Shown: piece by piece, positions 40,340 through 49,489 of the stretch
Numbering within the stretch: position 1 is the first letter of the stretch
How the letters are laid out: every line of letters begins with the position of its first letter
NCBI RefSeq assembly: GCF_900106785.1
Contig: NZ_LT629844.1
Location: 1 to 64,000 of the forward strand
From: Prevotellamassilia timonensis
Lineage (GTDB): Bacteria > Bacteroidota > Bacteroidia > Bacteroidales > Bacteroidaceae
Length of the DNA stretch: 64,000 bases
Direction: 5' to 3'
Position numbers and translations under genes: made by a program
Notes under the pieces: model-generated
Database searches by the model: none
What the model was told of the DNA's origin: nothing
Seen by the model: only the letters and a program-made list of their open reading frames with translations

Positions 40340-41642
40340 ACCTTTTCTCCATTCGGTACATTGGATTCAAAGGGAAACACGTTGCATGGAAAAATAGACA
40401 TCGCCCTGATACAGTCCTGTCTGGAGGGGAACGGGGTGAAGCCCTTTGTCCGAAACTACGGAATGGTGATTGTGGATGAATGCCATCATGTTTCGGCTGT
40501 GAATTTTGAACGGGTATTGAAGTATGTCAATGCCCGCTACGTCTATGGGTTGACGGCCACCTCCATCCGTAAGGACGGCCACCAGCCCATTATCTTCATG
40601 CAATGCGGGCCGGTCCGTTTTTCGGCTGATGCCAAAGTCCAGATGGCATCCCAAACCTTCGCACGCCTGCTTGTACCCCGTTTTACCTCCTACAGGGAAC
40701 TGGCAGATGAAAAAATCCACTTATGCACGGATGGTGCAGAAAATGTCCGAAGACGTGAACAGAAACAGGCTCATCACGGATGATGTATGTGAAGCCTTGA
40801 AGGAGGGACAAACACCTATAGTACTGACCGGCCTTACCGCTCATGTAGAAACATTGACAAAAGCTTTGGCTCCTCATTGCAAACATGTAGTTACCCTTGT
40901 CGGTTCGGAACCGGCAAAGGAAAAACATCGTAGAATGGAATATCTGCAAAATGTACAGCCCTCAGAACCACTTGTCATCGTGGCAACCGGAAAGTATGTT
41001 GGCGAAGGATTCGACTATCCACGTTTAGACACCCTGTTTCTGGCATTGCCCGTTTCCTGGAAAGGGATTGTCGCTCAATATGCCGGGCGATTGCACCGGG
41101 AATATACAGGTAAGAAGGAAGTCCGCATCTATGACTATATTGACATCCGCATGCCGATGTGCGATGTGATGTACAGACGCAGACTGAAAGGATATGCATC
41201 TGTAGGTTATCGGATCAAGCAGGAGAAACCGGTGTATGTATCTGCTGAAAGCCTACAAGGCATTATTTTTAACGGACACACCTATCAAAAGTTGTTTCTC
41301 AATGATTTGTCCCAAGCCAAACATTCGGTCGTCATTTCTGCAACGAGGCTATGGCTGAGCAAACATTCCCCCATACTTGACATGCTGAAGGAATTATCGG
41401 CACGAGGCGTGGAGGTTTTCGTCTTGGTCAAAAACAAAACAGAGAAGGAAGAAAAACTGAAAGAGACAGGAATCCGGACCAGGGTCATTGATTCATTGTC
41501 GATGGACGCTGTTGTCATTGACAAGTCTTTGCTATGGTATGGAAGCGTCAATTATCTTGGTTACAATACGGATGAAAACAATGCCATACGCATTAGTGAT
41601 TCAAAAGTGGCTGATCAAATTTTGGAAGTTCTATATACATAA
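40340..41642 (+). pseudogene. DEAD/DEAH helicase with PLD-like tail, truncated and frameshifted
   Basis: The first part (to about 40720) holds the DEAD-box region (MVIVDECHHVS, then YGLTATSIRKDG). A shift into the next frame continues with MVQKMSEDVNRNRLI, a helicase C-terminal domain (VGEGFDYPRLDTLFLALP; QYAGRLHRE) and a phospholipase-D-like end (SMDAVVIDKSLLWYGSVNYLG). One extra T near 40720 explains the shift: removing it restores ELADEKIHYARMVQKM. The Walker A region is missing too. The PLD motif has Met where His is expected. Confidence 0.85.
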
Positions 41643-41704
41643 CATCTGTCGGTCTTTTATCCAACTTGTACAGAAGAAGTATATATAGATGGAATATCGT
41701 TTTT

Positions 41705-42217
41705 TCATTAAACAGCTATTGGTGTTATGTTCCCTGCGCAGCGTACCGTCAAACTCGTAGTACACGTCCTTTCCGTTTTTCATTCCTTCTTTGTAGAAGC
41801 GTTCCTTTTCCAGTTTCTCCTTTGTGTAAAACGTGCGGTGAGCACCGTCCAGTTTGCCGGATTTCTAGGATTTCTCTTCCGTTACCCTACCTTCATCGTC
41901 ATACTTCCTGCAGGTTCCGTCCTTCCACCCTCCTTATAGGAACTTTTGGCTTTCAACTTGTTGTAGATGTACTCTTCATAATCGCCATTGAAAAGACCGC
42001 CCTTGAAACGTTCAAGGATATAGGAGGAATGGTAGCCGTCGATAATGCGGTGCTCTCCGTCAAGAGGCTTGTCGCCCGAAATTTCCCGGTGGAGAATACG
42101 GCCGTCTTCCAGGTTTATGCCTGTGATACCATCTATCGGCTACTCTTTCTGTGCATGAAACAGTAAAACACATAGTGCGGCTACCAACAGCAGAAAATAA
42201 CAGTTCATTCGTTTCAT
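41705..42217 (-). pseudogene. YwqK-type (MORN-like repeat) protein, decayed
   Basis: The minus strand from ATG 42217 encodes a signal peptide (MKRMNCYFLLLVAALC), then an in-frame TAG after HAQKE. It then reads through GEHRIIDGYHSSYILERFKG and NGDYEEYIYNKLKAKSSY, shifts frame, meets another stop, and continues with KLDGAHRTFYTKEKLEKERFYKEG and GKDVYYEFDGTLR. The repeated G-x-Y/F-x-x-G pattern is that of YwqK antitoxin-like or MORN-repeat proteins. Two stops and one frameshift make it nonfunctional. Confidence 0.8.
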
Positions 42218-42512
42218 ACTTTTGTTGTTTTTAGATTTGTTTCTATTCTTTGATTCTCACTCTTTCTTTAAGGTACATACCCTTCGAACAGGATGCTGTA
42301 CAATCGCAAATTTACACAAAGGAACAAAAAAACAACAGAGTGGGCTGTTTTTATGCTATAATAGTTTTCGAAAGGGAATTGTCACAGCCTTTATGGAAGA
42401 AAGGAATTAGATAATAGCACTATCAGGAAAGCAAGGAATGGTACTACATCAACAAGGAGGGGAAAAAAATAAAACCTGAATAAGGACTCAACCTTACCCA
42501 CATTAAGATAGA
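42218..42512. promoter_or_regulatory. Gap upstream of the YwqK pseudogene
   Basis: Minus-strand TAAATTTG (42306-42313) with a TTG 18 bases away is a plausible promoter of the decayed gene. Nothing else is seen between it and the traX stop at 42513. Confidence 0.45.
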
Positions 42513-43205
42513 TTACTTTCCTATCAGAACCAAAAGAATCAGATGCACTGGATAAAACGCATAGAACCCATACTTCGCCACCTTGCCATGAATGAAGCCA
42601 CGTGTTCCATCATAACAGGCAATCACCAGGCAAGCCAGCAAAGCGCCAACTATTCCATAGTGCATCATGAGTGGAAAGGCACAAAATAGCTGCGCCTTTC
42701 TACCCGAGGGAAAAGAAGGATTGCTGACGTTCCCAAACAGGTAGAATACCACCATCATCAGAATCCCCCGCCACTCGTAGTCCACTCCGGACCAAGTGGC
42801 GAAGCCGGCTATAGAAAGGATGACAGCCCCACAGAGGATGCCATCCTTTTTTAATGCTTTTATCGCAGCCAGCGCCATCACGCCCAATGTCAGGGTAAAG
42901 AGTACATTGTGCGTCCCGTCTGCGCCATTCAGCAAGTACCACGGCACCTCACTGACTACAGCAAATCCCAGCAGCTGCAGGAAGTACTTCATCCGGTTTC
43001 GGGTATGCCGGAAGCCCTCTGCAATGAGAAAAGCAAACACCGGAAAAGCGATGCGACCGAAGCAGCGCATGACCTCGTAAAGAAGTGTGCCGTGCTCCAT
43101 CAAGTAGTAGGCACTGTGGTCTGTCACCATCGAAAGGACGGCAATGACCTTCAGTGTACTACCACTCAATCGAATTGAAGTATTGGTGGAATGAAGTATC
43201 TTCAT
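42513..43205 (-). CDS. TraX-family membrane protein
   Basis: 230 residues with about seven to eight membrane helices. The opening LSGSTLKVIAVLSMVTDHSAYYLM and the GRIAFPVFAFLIAEGFRHT motif are the TraX signature. On F, TraX acetylates pilin; in Bacteroides the substrate is unknown. It stands alone after the coupling protein gene, 55 bases away, at the far end of the transfer region. Confidence 0.85.
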   Translation of the reverse strand: MKILHSTNTSIRLSGSTLKVIAVLSMVTDHSAYYLMEHGTLLYEVMRCFGRIAFPVFAFLIAEGFRHTRNRMKYFLQLLGFAVVSEVPWYLLNGADGTHNVLFTLTLGVMALAAIKALKKDGILCGAVILSIAGFATWSGVDYEWRGILMMVVFYLFGNVSNPSFPSGRKAQLFCAFPLMMHYGIVGALLACLVIACYDGTRGFIHGKVAKYGFYAFYPVHLILLVLIGK

Positions 43206-43259
43206 TTCGCTGTATTACAATATTCTACGTTTATCTGTAAAGATACTGCTTTAAGGTGG

Positions 43260-45596
43260 TTATGCCATACCCAGCAGTTCCTTGACCATCTTGTCCACCT
43301 CCTCGTTCACCCGTTTGAAGTTACGGTTCAGCATGATTTCCTTCTCGCGGTCGTTCTTGAACTCATAGATTTTCGGCAGCGGTACATAGTGGTCCTCTTC
43401 GTCCTTAATCTTCTTCATGTCGAAGTGCGTCTTGCAGAAGTACTTCGTGGTCTTGAACTCCTCCGACTGCTCGATGTCGAAGTGGTTCAGCATGCTGTCG
43501 TCCGTAGCCGTGAAGTCACGGGCAGCCTGACCCGCCAGCCAACCGGTTGCCATGTCCGCAATCTTGGCGGCAGGCACCAGGTAATCCATCTTCTCGGAAA
43601 TGGTGGTCGATACCTTGTTGTCGTTGATGGAGATGGATCGGGAAGTCTGCTTCGCCTTACCGAACACATCATTCTGCGCCCATTCCAGCGTTTCCTTGTT
43701 ACGGGCAGCACCCATGAAGATGTTACCGCAGGTCGTAATAATTTTCTGCATGCCCACCTTGCCGTAGTCCGCTTCCAGCTGTGGCAACTCCTGAAAGCCC
43801 AAGGTCACCGCTACCTTGTTGGAGCGAGCCGTACCAATCAAGCGGTCTATCTTATGGAAGTAGAGTGTAGGCAGCTCATCCACGATGATGCTCACCGGGA
43901 TGTTGCCCTTGGAATTGACTCGGGTAATCAATCGGTTCAGCACCAGTGCATTCAATGAACCGATGACCTGTTCCTTCTCCGGGTCGTTGGCAATCACGAG
44001 ATAACTTGGATTTGCCTTGTCCGAAATCTTCAAGTCGAAATCATCTCCCGTAAACACCCAGTAGGCTTCGGGAGATACCAATCGGGCGGCATTGACACGA
44101 AGGGTACCCACCATACCTTCCAACTGGTCGTTCGCCTTGTTTTCGTAGGCACTCTTGAAGGGCGCCATGAGGGAAGCAATCTTGTCGTCCTGCATGAGGA
44201 TGTTGAACACCTGGTCGTAAGACCTGCCAAGGAAGGAAAGCACATGCGGCATGTCCGAATACTCCCCTGTGATAGTGTCCGGCTCCACTTCCTTGCCTTT
44301 ATCATCCTCGTACCAACAGCGTTCGATGTGAACTTGTTTACCCGTCCGGTCCAAATACGAGAAGCCGTTTAAATCTACAAACATCCGGTCTTCATCCGTT
44401 GACACGTCGTTGCCGTCTTTGTCCACAAAGTCCAGGATGGTGTTGCCTTTTTCATCGAGGGCATGGTAATCGTCCCAATTCCGTATCACCAATTCCAGTT
44501 TATTTCCCTCGGGTATGACCACTTCGGAGTCTGGTGCCAGGGAAACATAGCGTTTCAGCTTCTTGCCATTCTTGAAGCCTACCGGATGGAAGTTCACAAA
44601 GAAATAGATGATGGCTGCCAAAAAGTTCTCTGCCGAATTGGTAAAAAACGCCTCCGAACCGCCTTTCTTTTCACCGCCTCCCTTGTTCAGGGAAGCCAGC
44701 AAAGTAGCAGCGGTTTCCGATGCTGCCGCCAGGTCCGGAATATACTTGCGCTGAATCGGATTGATGCGGTCGGAATACTCCACATCCGTGAAGTTGATGA
44801 TGCGAAAGCCGCAGTTTTGCGGCAGTTTACCTGCCTTGCGGTTCTTACAATACTGATAGAAAAGTGTCTTGGCCAACGTCGGGAACTTGAAATCGTAGCA
44901 CATGATAGCAAATCCCTTGGCAGCGTGCTGACGGATAAAAGGATCGATGATACCGAACGACTTACCCGAACCCGGTGTACCCAGCACAATCGTCCCACGG
45001 AAAGGATTGATGATGTTGATCCAGCCCTTGTGCATCTTCTGCTTCCAGTAGTAAATCATCGGGATGTTCACCGAATAGTCATTGTCTACCAGAGTTTCTG
45101 ATTGCTGGAACGATTCGTTCTCGAAATTGAAACGGTCTTCACCCACCTTGTAGTTGTAGTACTTGGCAATGCCATCTAGTCCCTGATGCACCAGCATGGT
45201 ACCTACCACCGAACAGAGCGCATACAGGATGCGGTTGGCTGGGAAGCCAAACCAGCTCATGCCGATATTCATGCCGTGAAAGATAAAACACATGCCGACC
45301 AATGTCAATCCGGCCAGCACCGGATAGATGACCATCGTCTTCACGTTGAACTTCAATGCCTTCTTTGCCTTGGTGCCGATGCAGACTACACAGATGCAAA
45401 TCAGCTCAGCCACCTTGCAGCCTGATACGGAGTTGAACACCTTGAAGCGTGCCAGAAGGTCCAGAATAAACTGCGTGCCACGGTTATCCGCCGTAATAGG
45501 AAGATTCATCACAATCTCGATGATGAGAAAGATGTAGATGCAACTGCGGAAGTAGTTGTACATCTGTTGCTGTTCCCGGGTTTCTTCGAATGCCAT
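43260..45596 (-). CDS. Type IV coupling protein (VirD4/TraG-like, YWFCY type)
   Basis: 778 residues. Four N-terminal membrane helices (about 15-140), then an ATPase with Walker A VLGTPGSGKSFGI near 206-213 and a later IPVSIIVDELPTLYF (Walker B). The insertion between about 300 and 480 is Lys/Asp-rich, as in Bacteroides mobilisation ATPases. It brings the relaxase-DNA complex to the channel. In many Bacteroides ICEs the gene sits beside the relaxase; here it lies 14 kb away at the other end of the tra operon. Confidence 0.9.
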   Translation of the reverse strand: MAFEETREQQQMYNYFRSCIYIFLIIEIVMNLPITADNRGTQFILDLLARFKVFNSVSGCKVAELICICVVCIGTKAKKALKFNVKTMVIYPVLAGLTLVGMCFIFHGMNIGMSWFGFPANRILYALCSVVGTMLVHQGLDGIAKYYNYKVGEDRFNFENESFQQSETLVDNDYSVNIPMIYYWKQKMHKGWINIINPFRGTIVLGTPGSGKSFGIIDPFIRQHAAKGFAIMCYDFKFPTLAKTLFYQYCKNRKAGKLPQNCGFRIINFTDVEYSDRINPIQRKYIPDLAAASETAATLLASLNKGGGEKKGGSEAFFTNSAENFLAAIIYFFVNFHPVGFKNGKKLKRYVSLAPDSEVVIPEGNKLELVIRNWDDYHALDEKGNTILDFVDKDGNDVSTDEDRMFVDLNGFSYLDRTGKQVHIERCWYEDDKGKEVEPDTITGEYSDMPHVLSFLGRSYDQVFNILMQDDKIASLMAPFKSAYENKANDQLEGMVGTLRVNAARLVSPEAYWVFTGDDFDLKISDKANPSYLVIANDPEKEQVIGSLNALVLNRLITRVNSKGNIPVSIIVDELPTLYFHKIDRLIGTARSNKVAVTLGFQELPQLEADYGKVGMQKIITTCGNIFMGAARNKETLEWAQNDVFGKAKQTSRSISINDNKVSTTISEKMDYLVPAAKIADMATGWLAGQAARDFTATDDSMLNHFDIEQSEEFKTTKYFCKTHFDMKKIKDEEDHYVPLPKIYEFKNDREKEIMLNRNFKRVNEEVDKMVKELLGMA

Positions 45597-45630
45597 TGTT
45601 ATTGCATTTAAAATACACGTTAAACGATAA

Positions 45631-46104
45631 TCAGAACGGAATCTTCACACCCAGTAAGAGTCCGTTGCGGAAGGTATCTCCATGCAGGAAGTTGACGTTG
45701 TTCTTCTGGATCAGCGAAAACTCCCAGCCGTTCTGAAAGACATAGCTGTATTCAAAGCCGGCTTCCACACCGAGGAAGAACTTCTTCTGGGTGGCACCGA
45801 ACTGAGGCCCCAAACGGAAGCGGAGCATGCCGTTCTTGTAACGTACCAGTCGCTGCTTATAGACCAATCCGCCATCCCAATAGTAGCCCTTCCAGAATCG
45901 GCAACATGTGGGTTTTTGCCAATGATTCCCCACTTCACCATAGATTTCCACGGCATTGCCATAGCTCAACGGATGCTCGTAACCAATCATCGCATTCAAG
46001 GTATTCGGGAACAGGAAACCGGCATTCAGCGTGAGTTTCTTGTCCTGTGCGGATGCCGAAAGCACGGCAAACGCACAACAGATAATCATTAAAATCTTCT
46101 TCAT
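45631..46104 (-). CDS. TraO-family outer-membrane protein
   Basis: 157 residues, signal peptide ending LSASAQ, then beta-strand pattern with alternating aromatic residues (YGEVGNHWQKP, GPQFGATQKKFFLGVEAGFEYSY). Matches the short TraO outer-membrane barrel of Bacteroidetes transfer systems. It is 12 bases after traN. Confidence 0.75.
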   Translation of the reverse strand: MKKILMIICCAFAVLSASAQDKKLTLNAGFLFPNTLNAMIGYEHPLSYGNAVEIYGEVGNHWQKPTCCRFWKGYYWDGGLVYKQRLVRYKNGMLRFRLGPQFGATQKKFFLGVEAGFEYSYVFQNGWEFSLIQKNNVNFLHGDTFRNGLLLGVKIPF

Positions 46105-46116
46105 ATCGGATAGGTT

Positions 46117-46989
46117 TTAACGGTAAATGTAATAGTATGGATAGCACGAAGAGTTCTTCAAAATGTCCGAATCAAAGCCATCGGCATTGAGGATGTCTTC
46201 GTATTCAATGGTGAGCGTAATCACACGGCCACTGATTTGGTTCTCTGAGATTTCCAGACGGAGTACCTTCTCATCCGGGAAGGTCAGCTTCTCAATCACC
46301 AGCACATTGCGGTAATTCTTCTTGAATTTCTTGACCGGGTTCAACGAGTAAATCGGTGTCAGTTCGATGGTCTGCGAGTTGGTGGCTTTGGTCTCTTTTT
46401 TATCCGTCAACTTCACGCGGAGTTCCTCAATGTCGTAGGCTATCTTCGTCTTGTTTTGTAACGAATAATCAATAAAGAAATAGTCACCGATGGTATAGAT
46501 GTTGTTGACGATGGCCTTCATGCCATGGGCGTTAGACACCACCTGGTTGTACTTGCGTTTGCTGCCATACACCGCCCACGCATAGCGCACCATTTCGGCC
46601 TTGGGCATCGACACCTCGGGGTTGATATAGGACTGGGTATCGCTATAGGCCACTTCAAAAATGGAGGCTGCCATGCTGGGATAATGGGTATAAACCACGT
46701 CATACTGAGCGATATGGCGCTCTCCAATCAGGGTGATGGTGCCTAAGAGCTCATTCTCGCTGAACGCTGATTTCACTGAATCCTGCTCTAGATAAGGCTT
46801 GATGCGTACCATGTTGTCGGCACACTGGTTGCCCATAATCTTGGTCGTGGAGATGTCCACCAACTTGATGTTTTCTGGCATGACGATGTGGGTAGTGACC
46901 TCACTGTTCACGTAGATCTTCTCCTTGGCTGCAGCCTGTACGACAAAACCTAGAAGACCGAAGAAAAGTAAAAATAATTTCGCTTTCAT
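46117..46989 (-). CDS. traN: Conjugative transposon protein TraN (DUF4138)
   Basis: 290 residues with a signal peptide ending VQAAA. EKIYVNSEVTTHIVMPENIKLVDIS is the typical opening of DUF4138, followed by a VirB9-like beta-rich body. Thought to form part of the outer-membrane core with TraM. An apparently intact gene upstream of traO. Confidence 0.85.
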   Translation of the reverse strand: MKAKLFLLFFGLLGFVVQAAAKEKIYVNSEVTTHIVMPENIKLVDISTTKIMGNQCADNMVRIKPYLEQDSVKSAFSENELLGTITLIGERHIAQYDVVYTHYPSMAASIFEVAYSDTQSYINPEVSMPKAEMVRYAWAVYGSKRKYNQVVSNAHGMKAIVNNIYTIGDYFFIDYSLQNKTKIAYDIEELRVKLTDKKETKATNSQTIELTPIYSLNPVKKFKKNYRNVLVIEKLTFPDEKVLRLEISENQISGRVITLTIEYEDILNADGFDSDILKNSSCYPYYYIYR

Positions 46990-47112
46990 ATTAGGTAATT
47001 TTTATGATTTACTGATTTGATTATTTGTTGATTCCGTTACTTGTAAACTTACTTACTCTATTACTTGTAACCTTACTTACTCTGTGATTAGTAAGATAGT
47101 TTACCTATTTTC
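46990..47112. repeat. GTAA-rich intergenic repeat, copy 3
   Basis: Tandem TTACTTGTAA/CTTACTTACTCT units with a period of about 23-24, ending at 47084-47112 in a 29-base block that differs by one base from 12074-12102 (GTGATTAGTAAGATAG then TTTACCTATTTTC). It lies in the traM-traN gap, within the transfer operon. Confidence 0.75.
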
Positions 47113-47123
47113 ATTCTTGACCT

Positions 47124-48365
47124 TTACCTTGCTTCCTCCGAATTTATCAGATACACAATCGTGTTGTACTTGATTTTCGCTTTATTCTTGCGTATGTTGG
47201 ACGAGATGGCCGAAGAAGCTGAGTTATAGACGTTTTGCAAGGCTTGCAGCGCCAAGGCTTCACCTGAGATACCGGAACCATAGCCATCTTCCGACTGGAA
47301 GTTGATGTTCTGCTGCACGGCACTGGAGCTGGCATCCTTTACAAACTCACGGAAAGAACTTTCCGGTACATAGAACCCTTCCATGCCGTCATTGTCAAAT
47401 ACTGAAAGCTTCACGTTGATGAACTTATCACCGACCAGAATGCTGGTAATCGTGGCCTTCACACGCTGCTGTCCGAAGCCTGTTACTGTACCATAGAGAT
47501 AGGTGCCTTTCTTCAACTTGGTGTTGCTGACGGTAATATCATCCAGCAACTTGAAACGAAGTCTGGTTCCTTCTTTTGCCTTGGTGGTCTGGTCAATCAT
47601 AGCGCGAATCAACTTGGCTTCAGCTACATCATCGGGGGATGTTACCGTGTGGAACTTCTCCGCATTGGTATCACCGGATTTGATAACAAGCTTGGGGCGG
47701 TTGCGTTCCTTTTCAGCCTGACGGACTTTGGCGATGGAATCAGTACTTTGTTTCTCAGCCAACTCATCCCGGTCAAAGCGACCGATACCCAATCCGCTTT
47801 CAATGGCCTTCTGGCGCTCGTAACTTCTGCGTTGGATTTCCTCCAGGTCACGGGCGAAGTCATCCTGTGAGGTATAGCCTTCGGATGTTCCGGAAGGATT
47901 GCCTCTCTGACCTGTACGGGAGTTTCCTGTACTGCCAGGAGCATTGTCCCCGTATGCAAAGGAGTTGATGTGTCTTCTGGACTCGGCCAACGACCTCTCC
48001 AGTTCCTCCATTTCCCGTTGCTGACGAAGCCGTTCCGCTTCTGCTGCATCCAGTTTGTTGAGTTCGTCTTCGCTGTAGCCATGCTCCAGTTCCTCGTTCT
48101 CTTTCTGTTCTTCACCGATGGCACCAATCGCAGTGAAGGCATCTTCGTCCCCGAAGCGGCGCGACATCTCATACATTTTATCTCCGGCTTCCTCCGCATT
48201 GGCTTGCGGCAGTTCCGTATTGATGCGGTCGGTGGCAACCGTCTGTTGGGCGTCCTCGCTGCCTCCGAAGGTCTGCATCACGAAGTACACCAGGGCACAC
48301 AGGGGAATGAACACCACCAACGGGAAGATGTACTTGGGCTGTTTGAAATTGATTTTTCTGATCAT
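47124..48365 (-). CDS. traM: Conjugative transposon protein TraM
   Basis: 413 residues. One N-terminal membrane helix (FPLVVFIPLCALVYFVM, about 15-31), a long coiled or disordered acidic linker (about 60-240), and a C-terminal VirB10-like domain (RFKLLDDITVSNTKLKKGTYLYG). Spans the envelope to link the inner and outer parts of the channel. Its start overlaps the end of the traL-position gene by 4 bases. Confidence 0.85.
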   Translation of the reverse strand: MIRKINFKQPKYIFPLVVFIPLCALVYFVMQTFGGSEDAQQTVATDRINTELPQANAEEAGDKMYEMSRRFGDEDAFTAIGAIGEEQKENEELEHGYSEDELNKLDAAEAERLRQQREMEELERSLAESRRHINSFAYGDNAPGSTGNSRTGQRGNPSGTSEGYTSQDDFARDLEEIQRRSYERQKAIESGLGIGRFDRDELAEKQSTDSIAKVRQAEKERNRPKLVIKSGDTNAEKFHTVTSPDDVAEAKLIRAMIDQTTKAKEGTRLRFKLLDDITVSNTKLKKGTYLYGTVTGFGQQRVKATITSILVGDKFINVKLSVFDNDGMEGFYVPESSFREFVKDASSSAVQQNINFQSEDGYGSGISGEALALQALQNVYNSASSAISSNIRKNKAKIKYNTIVYLINSEEAR

Positions 48366-48853
48366 GGATGGTCATTGTTTTGAAGTGATTTGACGATGGA
48401 TTCCAGCCGGTTGTAACTTTGTACGATGTGGATGGAGTCCTGATGGCTTTTACGCGGTATTGCAATGAGCGAGTCCAGTTCCTCCCTAAGCAACTGCCCT
48501 TCATGGGTCAACTTTGTTAGCGTGGAACGGTGTACGCTCTTGTTTGTCTGAATGGTACGGAATCCGGAAAAGATGGGTTCCAACTGGGCAATGCTGCTGA
48601 CATCCGGCTCACGTTTGTCTGACAAGGTCATGCTGTCAATAGCCACGGTACTTGCCAGCAGGAAAAAGAGCGAACCGGTGACATAGGCAAAGGTGCGTTT
48701 GGGATGCTTCCTTGCCCAGATGTTGGCCAGACGGATGCGTCCTGCCAGGCGATATCTGGTGCCGACGGCTCTCAACTTGGGTTGCAGCCAGGAGCGTATC
48801 AAGTGATGCGTCTTGAGCCTGCTTTCCTGAAGTGTCTTTCTAAATGATTTCAT
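48362..48853 (-). CDS. TraL-position membrane protein
   Basis: 163 residues. A basic N-terminal half, one membrane helix (TFAYVTGSLFFLLASTVAIDSM, about 55-76), then a helical periplasmic part. No family hallmark is seen; the position between traK and traM corresponds to traL of CTnDOT-type operons. It overlaps traM by 4 bases. Confidence 0.65.
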   Translation of the reverse strand: MKSFRKTLQESRLKTHHLIRSWLQPKLRAVGTRYRLAGRIRLANIWARKHPKRTFAYVTGSLFFLLASTVAIDSMTLSDKREPDVSSIAQLEPIFSGFRTIQTNKSVHRSTLTKLTHEGQLLREELDSLIAIPRKSHQDSIHIVQSYNRLESIVKSLQNNDHP

Positions 48854-48874
48854 GGGGTACTTATTCTCTAAATG

Positions 48875-49471
48875 TTAGTAATCGAGGTCCTTGTTCTCCA
48901 GTGTCCTCCAGTTCGTGATCATCAAACCGTGCGGATTGTTTCGGGTACGGGGGACTGATTCGATGTAGCCTGTAGTAACCATGGAGCGTTTCAAGTCCCG
49001 GGTACGGCGCTTGATGAGCTGCGTTCCGTAGTAGGTGAACTTCCGTTCGTGTTCGTCGAACTGAATGGAGTCACACATGATGGTACACACCGCTGAAGAG
49101 GAGATGATGTCGGAATAGAATCCGTTCTCATCCAATGCCTGCTTCTGCTTGAGGGCAGTACCATCTGCCATGTACATTGCCTTGCCGACCGTCCACTTGA
49201 TGTAGTCGTTGTCGGGAGGCAGGTTAAAGAAATACTGATGGAAGAGCTGGATATGCGCCTTGGCTTCCATCGTGAAGTTCGCTTCCAACTGGGCACGCTG
49301 TGCCAGGAAGGGAATGTCACCGTCCAGTATGTAAATCTGCTCCCGTTCTTTTGTCACGAGCGAGATGCAGCACCAGACGGTGAACCCGCAGATGAGGGTG
49401 CAGCCACCTATCGTGGCCAGCACCGTCATCAGGGCGAGTTTCGTTTTCTGTGCTAAGGATTCTATAAGCAT
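48875..49471 (-). CDS. traK: Conjugative transposon protein TraK
   Basis: 198 residues, single N-terminal membrane helix (TVLATIGGCTLICGFTVWCC) and a soluble domain (REQIYILDGDIPFLAQ..., then HIQLFHQYFFNLPPDN, a VirB8-like segment). It matches TraK of Bacteroidetes ICEs by size and the LDGDIPFLA signature. It is 18 bases after traJ. Confidence 0.8.
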   Translation of the reverse strand: MLIESLAQKTKLALMTVLATIGGCTLICGFTVWCCISLVTKEREQIYILDGDIPFLAQRAQLEANFTMEAKAHIQLFHQYFFNLPPDNDYIKWTVGKAMYMADGTALKQKQALDENGFYSDIISSSAVCTIMCDSIQFDEHERKFTYYGTQLIKRRTRDLKRSMVTTGYIESVPRTRNNPHGLMITNWRTLENKDLDY

Positions 49472-49489
49472 AGGGAATGGTTTGAGTGA

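Noticed and set aside
41666-42166. Plus-strand 166-residue open frame
   Set aside because: It is antisense to the decayed YwqK-type gene, whose signal peptide and repeats are clear on the other strand.
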